12,917 nucleotides of DNA from an uncultured Collinsella sp. (GCA_900550785.1 URTL01000048.1:1-12917); one strand, 5' to 3'. Positions 1 to 7,213 are shown, counted from the first letter of the stretch. Program-made: numbers and translations. Notes: a model not told the origin generated them from the letters alone.

Positions 1-1307
1 ACGCCGTTCACAAACACGGCCTTGGCGCGGCCATGTGCCTCAAAGCCCTCGAGCGGCGTGTAGTCCACGGCCTGATGCTGTGTCGCGGCGCTGATCGTCC
101 AACGCGCGCAAGGATCCCACACGCACACGTCGGCATCGGCACCCTCGGCAAGACAGCCCTTGCGCGGGTACATGCCAAACACGCGCGCCGGGTTCTCGCT
201 CATCAAGCGGCAGAGGTCCTCGGGTCCCAGCTGTCCCTCAAAGCTCGTGGCAATCGCGACGGGACGATGCTCCACGCCGGGCCCGCCGTTGGGAATCGCG
301 CGGAAATCGTCGCGCCCGCGGTCCTTTTGCCCGTGCAGGTTAAAGCTGCAATGATCGGTCGCAATCGTATCGATCTCGCCGGCCACAAGCGCCTCGCGCA
401 GCGCGGCACGGTCGCCGGCATGGCGCAGCGGCGGGCTCATCACGTACTTGGCGCCCGCAAAGCCGTCCTCGCCCTGCTCCAGATAGCAGGTGTCGTCGAG
501 CATCAGATACTGAGGGCAGGTCTCGACATAGATATTCTTCTGCCCGCGCGCCTTGGCCGCACGAATGGCCTCGAGCCCCAACTTGGTCGAAAGGTGCACC
601 ACGTTGACTGGGGCGTCGCCGGCCAGGTGCGCCAGATACAGCAGGCGGCTCACGGCTTCGGCCTCACACACGTCCGGGCGGCTGAGCGCATGCCCCTCGG
701 GCCCATGAATCCCCTGCTCGTACACGCGCTTCTGCAGCTCATTCACCAGCGTACCGTTCTCGCAATGCACGCACAGTATGCCGCCAATACGCTTGAGCTC
801 CTCGAGCACCTCGAGCGTCTCGGCATCGTCCAGGCGCAAATGATCGTAGGCAAAGTAGGTCTTAAACGACGATACGCCCGCCTCGCGCATAGCCGAAAGA
901 TCGGCGCGGTTGCGTTCATTCCACTCGGCGAGTGCCATATGAAAGGCGTAGTTGGCCGTGCAGGTTCCGTCGGCACGGCGATGCCACTCGGCCAAGGCAT
1001 CGGGCATGGTCACGCCGCGGTCGGCCGTCGCGTAGTCCACGATGGTCGTCGTACCGCCGCAGGCAGCCGCACGCGTGCCGGTTTCAAAGCTATCGGCTGT
1101 CCAATCCATGCCGGTCCAGCACTGCATGTGCGTGTGGCCGTCGATAAAGCCGGGAAACACCCAGCAGCCCGCGGCGTCCTCGACGGTATCGTCGGCGCCC
1201 GACTCAATCGCCGCGGCAATCCGCACGATCTTATCGCCCTCCATGGCAAGATCGGCGCGGCGAAGCCCCTGGGGCGTCACGAGCGCGCCGTTTTTGATGA
1301 TGATCAT
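1..1307 (-). CDS. hyuA: Dihydropyrimidinase / D-hydantoinase family amidohydrolase, partial at 3' end
   Basis: The frame opens at the ATG on 1307 and stays open to the window edge, giving 435 residues of a family that usually has about 460, so only the C-terminus is missing. It belongs to the cyclic amidohydrolases that hydrolyse the ring amide of dihydropyrimidines and hydantoins in the cytoplasm. The metal-site residues are visible: H58 and H60 in GFIDGHTH, the lysine that is carbamylated in this family at K149 (SSFKTYF), H181 (VHCENG), H238 (VVHLS) and D318 (ATDHC). The start is supported by AAGGAG overlapping the mocA stop codon, so the two genes are probably translationally coupled. With ygeXYW and mocA beside it, the enzyme most likely opens a ring intermediate of purine catabolism; the exact substrate cannot be read from sequence. 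A phenylhydantoinase or allantoinase-like specificity is possible. Confidence 0.93.
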   Translation of the reverse strand, partial: MIIIKNGALVTPQGLRRADLAMEGDKIVRIAAAIESGADDTVEDAAGCWVFPGFIDGHTHMQCWTGMDWTADSFETGTRAAACGGTTTIVDYATADRGVTMPDALAEWHRRADGTCTANYAFHMALAEWNERNRADLSAMREAGVSSFKTYFAYDHLRLDDAETLEVLEELKRIGGILCVHCENGTLVNELQKRVYEQGIHGPEGHALSRPDVCEAEAVSRLLYLAHLAGDAPVNVVHLSTKLGLEAIRAAKARGQKNIYVETCPQYLMLDDTCYLEQGEDGFAGAKYVMSPPLRHAGDRAALREALVAGEIDTIATDHCSFNLHGQKDRGRDDFRAIPNGGPGVEHRPVAIATSFEGQLGPEDLCRLMSENPARVFGMYPRKGCLAEGADADVCVWDPCARWTISAATQHQAVDYTPLEGFEAHGRAKAVFVNG

Positions 1308-1315
1308 GTTGCTCC

Positions 1316-1930
1316 TTATCGATTCATACAGTTGGCCACGCGATCAAAATACGAGCAGGCGGCAATATGCTCCGCTATGCGTCGCTGTCCCTTGGCGGTA
1401 TCGACATCCCACAGCTCGTAGGCACGCGCTTCGACCAGCGTGACGTCGACGCGACCTTTGAGAATCGAACCGCCGCCGTCCTTGCCCTCAAGACACATAA
1501 GTGCATCGAACAGTTCCGCCGGAAAGAGCACCGGACTCGAAGGCTCACCGCTGCACGCCAAGCGCACCGGATGTTTGCGGCCACGCTCGTCAAACGCGTG
1601 AACCATGGCATCAAAAGAATCCGCGCTCACAAGCGGCTGGTCGCCCGGCAAAAAGAGGCAACCTTTCCAGTTGCGTTCGACTCCCCACGAAAGGCCCGCA
1701 CGGACGCTTTCGCTGCGCAGCTCGCCATCGTGCAGCACGCACGGGCAATGCTTGTCCTCGCAAATCTGGGCGACCTCGGGCCAACGCGTCGAGACCACAA
1801 CGTCAAAGCCCCGGGGAACCGAATCGATGGTCCGGGCAATCAGCGGCTCGCCATAGATATCGGCAAGCATCTTGTTAGAGCCAAACCGCTTGCCCTCGCC
1901 CGAGGCCATAATGACGCATCCAAGTTTCAT
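1316..1930 (-). CDS. mocA: MobA-like NTP transferase, molybdenum cofactor cytidylyltransferase (MocA/YgfJ type)
   Basis: This 204-residue protein has the nucleotidyltransferase fold signature of the MobA/MocA family: an N-terminal nucleotide-binding loop MASGEGKRFGSNKML (residues 8-22), LPGDQPLV in the middle (the acidic metal-binding GDQP motif), SSPVLFP, GGGSIL and a late DVDT. MocA attaches CMP to molybdopterin, making the cytosine dinucleotide cofactor used by xanthine-dehydrogenase-family hydroxylases. That fits a purine-degradation cluster, where XdhD-like enzymes need it. An in-frame ATG at 1984 exists, but the ATG at 1930 is preferred because GGGGAGGT lies 7 bases before it and the protein then begins at the conserved strand. 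The stop codon is 8 bases from the hyuA start. A terminator separates it from ygeW upstream, so it may have its own promoter. A related role in selenium-dependent hydroxylase maturation is possible. Confidence 0.87.
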   Translation of the reverse strand: MKLGCVIMASGEGKRFGSNKMLADIYGEPLIARTIDSVPRGFDVVVSTRWPEVAQICEDKHCPCVLHDGELRSESVRAGLSWGVERNWKGCLFLPGDQPLVSADSFDAMVHAFDERGRKHPVRLACSGEPSSPVLFPAELFDALMCLEGKDGGGSILKGRVDVTLVEARAYELWDVDTAKGQRRIAEHIAACSYFDRVANCMNR

Positions 1931-2017
1931 GGTGATACCTCCCCTGAAACCATCGTACCCATAACTCGCGCCGCGGGCATCCACATCGAAAGCACTTATC
2001 CCGCACGCCCGCGATGC

Positions 2018-2057
2018 AAAAAAGGGGCACCCCGCCGATTGGCAGAGCGCCCCCTTT
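2018..2057 (-). terminator. Intrinsic terminator after ygeW
   Basis: Read on the minus strand, AAAGGGGGCGC pairs with GTGCCCCTTT (one bulged G and one G-U pair) around a 16-base loop and is followed by six T. It starts 23 bases after the ygeW stop and lies 88 bases before the mocA start. This is a good Rho-independent terminator shape and should end, or attenuate, the ygeX-ygeY-ygeW transcript. No convincing promoter for mocA-hyuA was found in the 88 bases that follow. Confidence 0.75.
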
Positions 2058-2080
2058 ACATGGCTTACCTCAACCCGGCT

Positions 2081-3283
2081 TTAGGCCTGGAGCCAACGAG
2101 CGGTGTTGCGCTCGTCGAGGGCCTTGAGGGTAGCGGCGGGATCGGCAACCTTCTGCAGGAACATCATGGCAGCGATGGCGTACGGCTTGTAGCTGGCCTC
2201 CTTGTACATGCCCACGCGGTGCATGTCGAAGACGTCGGCGTTAACCTCGCCGTGCTCGCAGGAGACACCGGAGATGTCGGCGGGCAGCGGGTGCATAAAG
2301 ATGGTGTCCTGGCCGTTGGCAGTCTTCTCCATGAGCTCGGTCGTAGAGCACCAGTCCTGATGGGTGGCGTTCTGGGCGAGCAGCTCCTTCTCGAGCGCAG
2401 CGATGCCGGCGTCGTCGCCCTCGGCGTACAGGTTGGTACGCTTCTCCATGGCGGCAAACGGAGCCCAGCTCTTGGGGATCACGATGTCGGCGCCCTCGAA
2501 GGCCTCGGCCATGGTGTTGACCTGCTTAAAGGTGGTGCCGGACTCGGCGGCATAGCCCTTGGCGCGCTCGACGACCTCGGGCATGAGGTCGTAGCCCTCG
2601 GGGTGGGCCAGGGTGACGTCCATGCCAAAGCGGGGCAGCAGGCTGATCAGCGACTGCGGGCAGGACAGCGGCTTGCCGTAAGAGGGCGAATAGGCCCAGG
2701 TAACGGCAACCTTCTTGCCCTTGAGGTTCTCAAGGCCGCCAAACTCGTTGATGAGGTAGAGCATGTCGGCAGAGGACTGCGTGGGGTGATCGGAGTCGGA
2801 CTGCAGGGAGATGAGCGTGGGACGGTGATCCAGAACGCCGTCCTCGTAAGCCTGCTGGACAGACTCGGAGACCTCGGCCATGTAGGCGTCGCCCTTGCCG
2901 ATGTACATGTCGTCGCGGATGCCGATGACGTCGGCCATGAAGGAGATCATGGTAGCGGTCTCGCGGACGGTCTCGCCGTGAGCGATCTGGGACTTCTTCT
3001 CGTCCAGGTCCTGCAGCTCAAGGCCGAGCAGGTTGGCGGCCTTAGAGAAAGAGAAACGCGTACGGGTGGAGTTGTCGCGGAACAGGGAGACGGCCAGGCC
3101 CGAGTCGAAGATCTTGGACGAAACGTTGTTCTCACGCAGCTCGCGCAGGGCGTCGGCGACGATGTAGAGAGCCTTGAGCTCATCGGTGGTCTTGTCCCAG
3201 GTGTGCAGGAAGTCGCTGCCGTACATACCCTTAAAATCGAGGCCGTTCAGCTGCTCGACGAGCTCGGTAAACTTAGCGTCCAT
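2081..3283 (-). CDS. ygeW: Knotted carbamoyltransferase YgeW (ornithine/aspartate transcarbamylase superfamily)
   Basis: This 400-residue protein matches the length of E. coli YgeW (about 396). The carbamoyl-phosphate-binding STRTR motif is at residues 72-76, followed by HPTQ at 166-169 and HPLP at 331-334, all hallmarks of the transcarbamylase superfamily. E. coli YgeW has the knotted fold of this superfamily and was first described as a transcarbamylase of unknown substrate. In purine-degrading clusters it is thought to phosphorolyse a ureido compound to carbamoyl phosphate. The frame is open 62 codons further upstream, but the ATG at 3283 is chosen: AGAAAGGA sits 8 bases before it, and the upstream extension has no family resemblance. 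It follows ygeY after 201 bases containing two hairpins, and a terminator follows it. No carbamate kinase gene is visible in the window to use the carbamoyl phosphate. Confidence 0.94.
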   Translation of the reverse strand: MDAKFTELVEQLNGLDFKGMYGSDFLHTWDKTTDELKALYIVADALRELRENNVSSKIFDSGLAVSLFRDNSTRTRFSFSKAANLLGLELQDLDEKKSQIAHGETVRETATMISFMADVIGIRDDMYIGKGDAYMAEVSESVQQAYEDGVLDHRPTLISLQSDSDHPTQSSADMLYLINEFGGLENLKGKKVAVTWAYSPSYGKPLSCPQSLISLLPRFGMDVTLAHPEGYDLMPEVVERAKGYAAESGTTFKQVNTMAEAFEGADIVIPKSWAPFAAMEKRTNLYAEGDDAGIAALEKELLAQNATHQDWCSTTELMEKTANGQDTIFMHPLPADISGVSCEHGEVNADVFDMHRVGMYKEASYKPYAIAAMMFLQKVADPAATLKALDERNTARWLQA

Positions 3284-3437
3284 GGAAATGTCCTTTCTAA
3301 AGATGAAACAATCGCAATGAGTAGATGTGCTCCGGCATGCGCGTGTGGCTATAACATGCAGAGCACCATGACGAGGACCCGCTACCGTTGAGGAAGCATG
3401 GGAGATAACGACCGCGGGCCCCAAGTCAACAGGGGGT
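3284..3437. other. Intergenic leader of ygeW
   Basis: This is the part of the 201-base ygeY-ygeW gap nearest ygeW. Read on the minus strand it contains a TTGACT and, 15-16 bases later, TTATCTC, and further on a lone TTATAG. Either could be a weak promoter giving ygeW its own transcript, but neither has both elements at good spacing. No small gene with a ribosome binding site was seen. Confidence 0.3.
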
Positions 3438-3462
3438 GCCGGGGACACGAGCGGCCCCCGGC
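3438..3462 (-). terminator. GC-rich hairpin just after ygeY, no T-run
   Basis: GCCGGGG and CCCCGGC form a perfect 7-bp stem around an 11-base loop. It begins one base after the neighbouring 12-bp hairpin (3464-3500), so the ygeY mRNA would end in two stacked stem-loops. The following bases are C-rich rather than T-rich, so this is more likely an mRNA-stabilising or attenuating structure than a classical terminator. Confidence 0.5.
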
Positions 3463-3463
3463 T

Positions 3464-3500
3464 CAACAAGATCGAGGAATGGGACTAGTCGATCTTGTTG
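3464..3500 (-). other. Perfect 12-bp inverted repeat spanning the ygeY stop codon
   Basis: CAACAAGATCGA at 3464-3475 is exactly complementary to TCGATCTTGTTG at 3489-3500, with a 13-base loop. The repeat encloses the TAG stop of ygeY (3485-3487), so one arm is coding and the other lies just after the gene. In RNA it would form a strong stem where ribosomes terminate. A role in termination or protection of the 3' end is inferred. Confidence 0.6.
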
Positions 3501-4870
3501 TTGGTCAGACCGGCGCGGAACACGGTGGCGTCGCCATCGGCCTGGCTCGGATCGTAGAGGTTCAGGGCAGCCACATACATGGCGGCAGCGGTGACCAGGT
3601 CGTCCTTGTAGGTGACCTCGTTGGGAGCGTGAGCCTGAGACTCGGCACCCGGGCCAAAGCCCACGCAGGGGATGCCGTAGCGGCCCTGGATGGAGACGCA
3701 GTTCGTGGAGAAGGTCCACTTGTCGCACAGCGGGCGACCGGTGCGCTTGTCCATGCTGGGCTCGCAGCCGATGCGCTCGTCACCAAACATGGCCTTGTGG
3801 GCGTCGACGAGGGCCTTGACGTGCGGAGCGGTCTCCTTGTTGATCCACGTGGGGAAGTAAGCCTCGGTCTCGTAGACCTCGCCGGTCCAGGACGGACGAT
3901 CGTACATGTACATGGAGACCTTCACGTCGTCGCCGTACTTCTTGGCGGCCGGCAGGTTGCGGATCTCGTCCAGGCAGGACTCCCAGGTCTCGCCGGCGGT
4001 CATGCGACGGTCGATGGAGATGGCGCAGGAATCGGCCACGGCGCAGCGGCTGGGGCTGGTGTAGAAGATCTGGCTGACGGTGCAGGTGCCGCGGCCCAGG
4101 AAGCGGGCATCCTCGAAGTGCTCGGGGTTGTACTTGGGGTCGAGCATCTTGACGAGGCCCTTGATGTCGGTCGACTCGTCGCAGCCGTTGTTGTTGAGGG
4201 CGCGGACGTCGGCGATGATGTCGGCCATCTTGTAGATGGCGTTGTCGCCGCGGTCGGGAGCGGAGCCGTGGCAGGAGGTACCGTGAACGTCGACGCGGAT
4301 CTCCATGCGGCCGCGGTGACCGCGGTAGATGCCGCCGTCGGTGGGCTCGGTGGAAATGACGAACTCGGGCTTAATGCCGTCCTTGTTGTAGATGTACTGC
4401 CAGCACATGCCGTCGCAGTCCTCTTCCTGGACGGTGCCGACGACCATGATCTTGTAGCCCTCGGGGATGAGGCCCATGTCCTTCATCATCTTGGCAGCGT
4501 AGGTAGCAGAAGCCATGCCGCCCTCCTGGTCGGAGCCGCCGCGGCCGTAGATGATCTCGTCGGTCTCGTAGCCCTCATAGGGATCGGCATCCCAGTTCTC
4601 GATGTTGCCGATGCCGACGGTGTCGATGTGGGAGTCGATGGCGATGATCTTGTCGCCCTCGCCCATAAAGCCCATGACGTTGCCCAGACCGTCGACCTTG
4701 ACCTCGTCATAGCCAAGGCTCTCCATCTCGGCCTTGATGCAGGCGACAACCTCACCCTCCTCGCAGGACTCAGAGGGATGGGAAATCATAGCGCGCAGGA
4801 AGCGAGTCATATCAGCACGATGAGACTCAGCAGCAGCCTTGATAGCGTCGAAATCGAGTTCTTTAGCCAT
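3485..4870 (-). CDS. ygeY: YgeY family M20 zinc peptidase / deacylase (SelA-cluster type)
   Basis: This is a 461-residue M20 metallohydrolase. Metal ligands expected for the family are H81 (in DSHIDTVG, with catalytic D83), D114 (GRGGSDQEGG), E150 (with general base E149 in VQEEDCDG), E175 (STEPTD) and H414 (QAHAPNE). Its start (MAKELDF) and the block DSHIDTVGIGNIENWDADPYEGYETDE closely follow E. coli YgeY as I remember it. It is longer than that 403-residue protein: extra residues lie near 226-258, near 365-383, and in a C-terminal tail from about 442. The family is annotated as putative selenium metabolism hydrolase or peptidase; in this context it probably hydrolyses an amide of a ureido- or carbamoyl-diaminopropionate intermediate before YgeX. 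GAAAGGT about 9 bases before the ATG supports the start. It lies 74 bases after ygeX. Confidence 0.93.
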   Translation of the reverse strand: MAKELDFDAIKAAAESHRADMTRFLRAMISHPSESCEEGEVVACIKAEMESLGYDEVKVDGLGNVMGFMGEGDKIIAIDSHIDTVGIGNIENWDADPYEGYETDEIIYGRGGSDQEGGMASATYAAKMMKDMGLIPEGYKIMVVGTVQEEDCDGMCWQYIYNKDGIKPEFVISTEPTDGGIYRGHRGRMEIRVDVHGTSCHGSAPDRGDNAIYKMADIIADVRALNNNGCDESTDIKGLVKMLDPKYNPEHFEDARFLGRGTCTVSQIFYTSPSRCAVADSCAISIDRRMTAGETWESCLDEIRNLPAAKKYGDDVKVSMYMYDRPSWTGEVYETEAYFPTWINKETAPHVKALVDAHKAMFGDERIGCEPSMDKRTGRPLCDKWTFSTNCVSIQGRYGIPCVGFGPGAESQAHAPNEVTYKDDLVTAAAMYVAALNLYDPSQADGDATVFRAGLTNNKID

Positions 4871-4910
4871 TGTTCATAACCTTTCAAACGAAGGAATCTA
4901 CCTGTGAGGT

Positions 4911-4937
4911 GGCGGAGCGATACCTATTTACTCCGCC
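4911..4937 (-). other. Stem-loop in the ygeX-ygeY junction
   Basis: GGCGGAG (minus strand, 4937-4931) pairs with CTCCGCC (4917-4911) around a 13-base AT-rich loop, 7 bases after the ygeX stop codon and before the ygeY ribosome binding site. No T-run follows, so it is unlikely to be a full terminator. It may protect the ygeX 3' end or set the ratio of ygeX to ygeY. Confidence 0.5.
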
Positions 4938-4944
4938 CCAACGA

Positions 4945-6159
4945 TTAGCAAGTGGGATATTCGCCTTCCCAAACAATGCGGCGATACTGGTCGGGATCCG
5001 TATCGCCCTCGGTGGAGAAGCAGAGCACAGAGCTCGTCTTGTCCAGGCCGATGAGTTCCTTGAGCTCGGCGTACTCGGAATCGAGCATGAGGGTCTCGAC
5101 CAGGCCGGTGGTCACAGCGCCGGACTCGCCGGAGATGATGCGCGGGTCGCCCTTCTCGGGAGCGCCCAGGGTGCGCATGCCGCGAGCGGTGACCCAGTCG
5201 GGGCAGGACACGAAGGCGGTGGCGTGGTTGCGCAGGATATCCCAGCCCAGAATGTTGGGCTCGCCGCAGCACAGACCGGCCATGATGGAGGGCATGTCAC
5301 CGTCCACGATGCGCGGATCGCCGTCGCCGGCGGCAGCGCCCTTGTACAGGCAGGCAGCAGGCGCGCACTCAACCACGACGAAGGTGGGCGGGTTATCGGG
5401 ATACAGGTTGGTGAAGTAGCCCACCACGGCGCCGGCGAGCGAACCCACGCCAGCCTGGACAAACACGTGCGTCGGGCGGTTGATGGCCATCTCGCGCAGC
5501 TGCTCGGCAGCCTCGGAAGCCATGGTGCCGTAACCCTCCATGATCCAGGACGGGATCTTCTCGTAGCCCTCCCAGGCGGTGTCCTGAACGATGACGCCAC
5601 GCTCGCAGGCGTCAGCCTCGGCGGCAGCCATGCGCACGCACTCGTCGTAGTTGACCTCTTCGATGGTCACCGTGGCGCCCTCGGCGGCGATGTTATCGAA
5701 GCGGGGCTTGGTGGAACCCTTGGGCATGTGCACGACGGCCTTCTGGCCCAGCTTGTTGGCAGCCCATGCCACGCCGCGGCCATGGTTGCCGTCGGTGGCG
5801 GTAAAGAAGGTGGCCTGGCCAAAGTCCTTGGCAAGCTGATCGGAGGTCAGGTAGTCGAAGGTGCAGTCGGCAACGTCCTTGCCGGTCTCGTCGGCGATGT
5901 AGTTGGCCATGGCAAACGAGCCGCCCAGAACCTTAAAGGCGTTGAGGCCAAAACGATAGCTCTCGTCCTTAACGCACAGGTTGGACAGGCCCAGGCGCGC
6001 AGCCTGACCGTCCAGACGGGCAAGCGGAGTGACGGTATATTGAGGGAACGACTGGTGGAAGGCACGGGCCTTCTTCACGTGGTCGAGACTCATGATTCCC
6101 AAGTGCTTGTCATCGCTCTTGGGCATCGTGTTGCCCGTCCACTGGATCTTATCGGCCAT
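4945..6159 (-). CDS. ygeX: Diaminopropionate ammonia-lyase, PLP-dependent
   Basis: This 404-residue protein is a full-length YgeX/DpaL, which converts 2,3-diaminopropionate to pyruvate and two ammonia with pyridoxal phosphate, in the cytoplasm. The PLP lysine is K76 in YRFGLNAFKVLGGSFA. TDGNHGRGVA at 122-131 carries the aspartate (D123) corresponding to the one reported as important in E. coli YgeX, and GVGSLAGA (237-244) is the phosphate-binding loop. The late GESGAVTTG is also typical. AAGGAG stands 8 bases before the ATG. It is the first gene of the cluster, reading away from the regulator at 6437, and its leader carries the twin operators. It would feed pyruvate and nitrogen from the pathway into central metabolism. 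Serine/threonine dehydratases are the closest alternative, but the length and motif wording favour YgeX clearly. Confidence 0.96.
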   Translation of the reverse strand: MADKIQWTGNTMPKSDDKHLGIMSLDHVKKARAFHQSFPQYTVTPLARLDGQAARLGLSNLCVKDESYRFGLNAFKVLGGSFAMANYIADETGKDVADCTFDYLTSDQLAKDFGQATFFTATDGNHGRGVAWAANKLGQKAVVHMPKGSTKPRFDNIAAEGATVTIEEVNYDECVRMAAAEADACERGVIVQDTAWEGYEKIPSWIMEGYGTMASEAAEQLREMAINRPTHVFVQAGVGSLAGAVVGYFTNLYPDNPPTFVVVECAPAACLYKGAAAGDGDPRIVDGDMPSIMAGLCCGEPNILGWDILRNHATAFVSCPDWVTARGMRTLGAPEKGDPRIISGESGAVTTGLVETLMLDSEYAELKELIGLDKTSSVLCFSTEGDTDPDQYRRIVWEGEYPTC

Positions 6160-6251
6160 ACGGTGAACTCCTTAAGTCCTCTCTTGCCGGCCCCCGCATA
6201 CGCGTTTCAGCCCATTCCCATTCATGCGACTGAACTTTTATGTGGATGCCA

Positions 6252-6266
6252 AACAAAAAGTTTGTT
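6252..6266. promoter_or_regulatory. Predicted operator copy 1, AACAAA-N3-TTTGTT
   Basis: This is a perfect 6-bp inverted repeat with a 3-bp spacer (AAG), 93 bases upstream of ygeX. The same palindrome recurs at 6303-6317. The flank AG on the right matches the CT flank on the left of copy 2, so the two copies face each other in inverted orientation. Binding by the adjacent YheO-like regulator is inferred. Confidence 0.7.
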
Positions 6267-6307
6267 AGCACTGTTCTATCACACTTTTTGATTGGAAAAC
6301 CTAACAA
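6262..6307. promoter_or_regulatory. Possible face-to-face -35 elements of the divergent promoters
   Basis: TTGTTA occurs on the plus strand at 6262-6267 inside operator 1 and on the minus strand at 6307-6302 inside operator 2. For the minus-strand copy a TGTGAT lies 18 bases on, toward ygeX; for the plus-strand copy a poor TTGATT lies about 19-20 bases on. If real, each operator overlaps a -35 box and the two promoters overlap. The -10 matches are weak, so this is only a suggestion. Confidence 0.3.
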
Positions 6308-6317
6308 ATTGTTTGTT
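6303..6317. promoter_or_regulatory. Predicted operator copy 2, AACAAA-N3-TTTGTT
   Basis: This is a second perfect copy of the palindrome with spacer TTG, 120 bases upstream of the regulator gene. Its centre is 51 bp from that of copy 1, close to five helical turns, so dimers bound at the two sites would lie on the same DNA face and could cooperate. A further half-site TTTGTT lies at 6373-6378. Confidence 0.7.
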
Positions 6318-6436
6318 GCCGTAATCGGTACCTTTTCGCCGCCGAACGGTTATGAATTGCCTTGTTGATGGATTTGTTTGCGGTCAAGTGTGGTTTATGG
6401 CAAAGTGTGCCCAAACTAATTTTTAGGAAGGCACCC

Positions 6437-7090
6437 ATGACCCCCGCACAGATTGAGTTTTACAAGCGCCTCGCACACGGCCTGGCGCTCCAATTTGGCC
6501 CCAACTGCGAAGTCGTCGTCCACGATCTGGAGACCGAGGACGTGGACCACTCCATCGTAGTGATCGAAAACGGCCACGTCAGCGGGCGCAAACTGGGTGA
6601 CGGCCCCAGCCATATCGTGTTTGAGTCCATGCACGAGGGCGCCACCGACGTACACGACCGCGAGCCATACCTCACCAAAACCGCCGACGGCAAGCTGCTC
6701 AAGTCCTCGACGATCTTTATCCGCAACGACGAGGGCAAGCCCGTCGGCATTTTGGGCATCAACTTTGACATTACGCTTATGAAGGCTTTTGAGCGTTCAC
6801 TCGACGCTTTTACCGGCACCGGCGGCACGGGCTATACCGAGCCCGAGCCCATCACCAAAAACATCGGCGACCTGCTCGAAGACCTACTGCGCGAGTGCGA
6901 ACAGTTTGTGGGCAAGCCCGCGGCACTCATGACCAAAGACGAGCGCATTCGTGCCATTGGCTACCTCGACCGTCGCGGTGCCTTCCTCATTTCCAAGTCG
7001 AGCGAGCGCGCCTGCGAGTTCTTTGGCATCTCCAAATACAGCTTCTATAGCTACCTCAATGAGGCCAAGGCGGCGGCCGGCGACAAGTAG
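6437..7090 (+). CDS. YheO-like transcriptional regulator (PAS_6 sensor plus HTH_22)
   Basis: This 217-residue protein begins MTPAQIEFYK and has the YheO-like PAS domain over about residues 5-115 (LQFGPNCEVVVHDLET, then IFIRNDEGKPVGILGINFD). A linker (121-145) follows, and the C-terminal DNA-binding helix-turn-helix spans about 150-210 (DERIRAIGYLDRRGAFLI, then ACEFFGISKYSFYSYL). The frame opens earlier at 6362, but the ATG at 6437 has AGGAAGG 6 bases before it and fits the family's N-terminus. It is divergent from ygeX across a 277-base region with two perfect palindromes, so it most likely controls the catabolic cluster and itself, sensing a pathway compound or related small molecule through the PAS domain. 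Whether it activates or represses cannot be seen. E. coli instead has the sigma-54 activator YgeV in its cluster. Confidence 0.9.
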   Translation: MTPAQIEFYKRLAHGLALQFGPNCEVVVHDLETEDVDHSIVVIENGHVSGRKLGDGPSHIVFESMHEGATDVHDREPYLTKTADGKLLKSSTIFIRNDEGKPVGILGINFDITLMKAFERSLDAFTGTGGTGYTEPEPITKNIGDLLEDLLRECEQFVGKPAALMTKDERIRAIGYLDRRGAFLISKSSERACEFFGISKYSFYSYLNEAKAAAGDK

Positions 7091-7173
7091 GCACTCGCCT
7101 GGATTGCCCCTCCCCTTTTGGGTGCGAGTTCTGGAAAGCACGAATCCAAGACCGGGCCGCTTGGGAAGTTCCA

Positions 7174-7179
7174 TATAAT
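7174..7179 (+). promoter_or_regulatory. Consensus -10 box TATAAT upstream of the 7214 gene
   Basis: A perfect TATAAT lies 34 bases before the ATG at 7214, a normal distance for a short leader. No recognisable -35 box stands 16-18 bases upstream, so the promoter may be extended, activator-dependent or weak. The 7091-7130 stretch before it has a 6-bp ACTCGC/GCGAGT inverted repeat, a poor terminator candidate for the regulator gene. Confidence 0.45.
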
Positions 7180-7213
7180 CGATGTCATTAGTATTTCGAA
7201 AGGATGGAACAGA

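Noticed and set aside
3284..3469. N-terminal extension of the ygeW frame (62 codons)
   Set aside because: The extension has no ribosome binding site and no family resemblance; the ATG at 3283 has a good one and gives the usual YgeW length.
33..6291. Long plus-strand open frames (33-1421, 1367-3391, 3398-4879, 4870-6291) tiling the cluster
   Set aside because: They lie antisense to hyuA, mocA, ygeW, ygeY and ygeX, have no family motifs, and are Val/Gly/Leu/His-rich as expected from the codon bias of high-GC genes on the other strand.
7091..7130. ACTCGC/GCGAGT inverted repeat as terminator of the regulator gene
   Set aside because: Only 6 bp, a loop of 25 bases and no T-run after it; left as a note rather than a feature.
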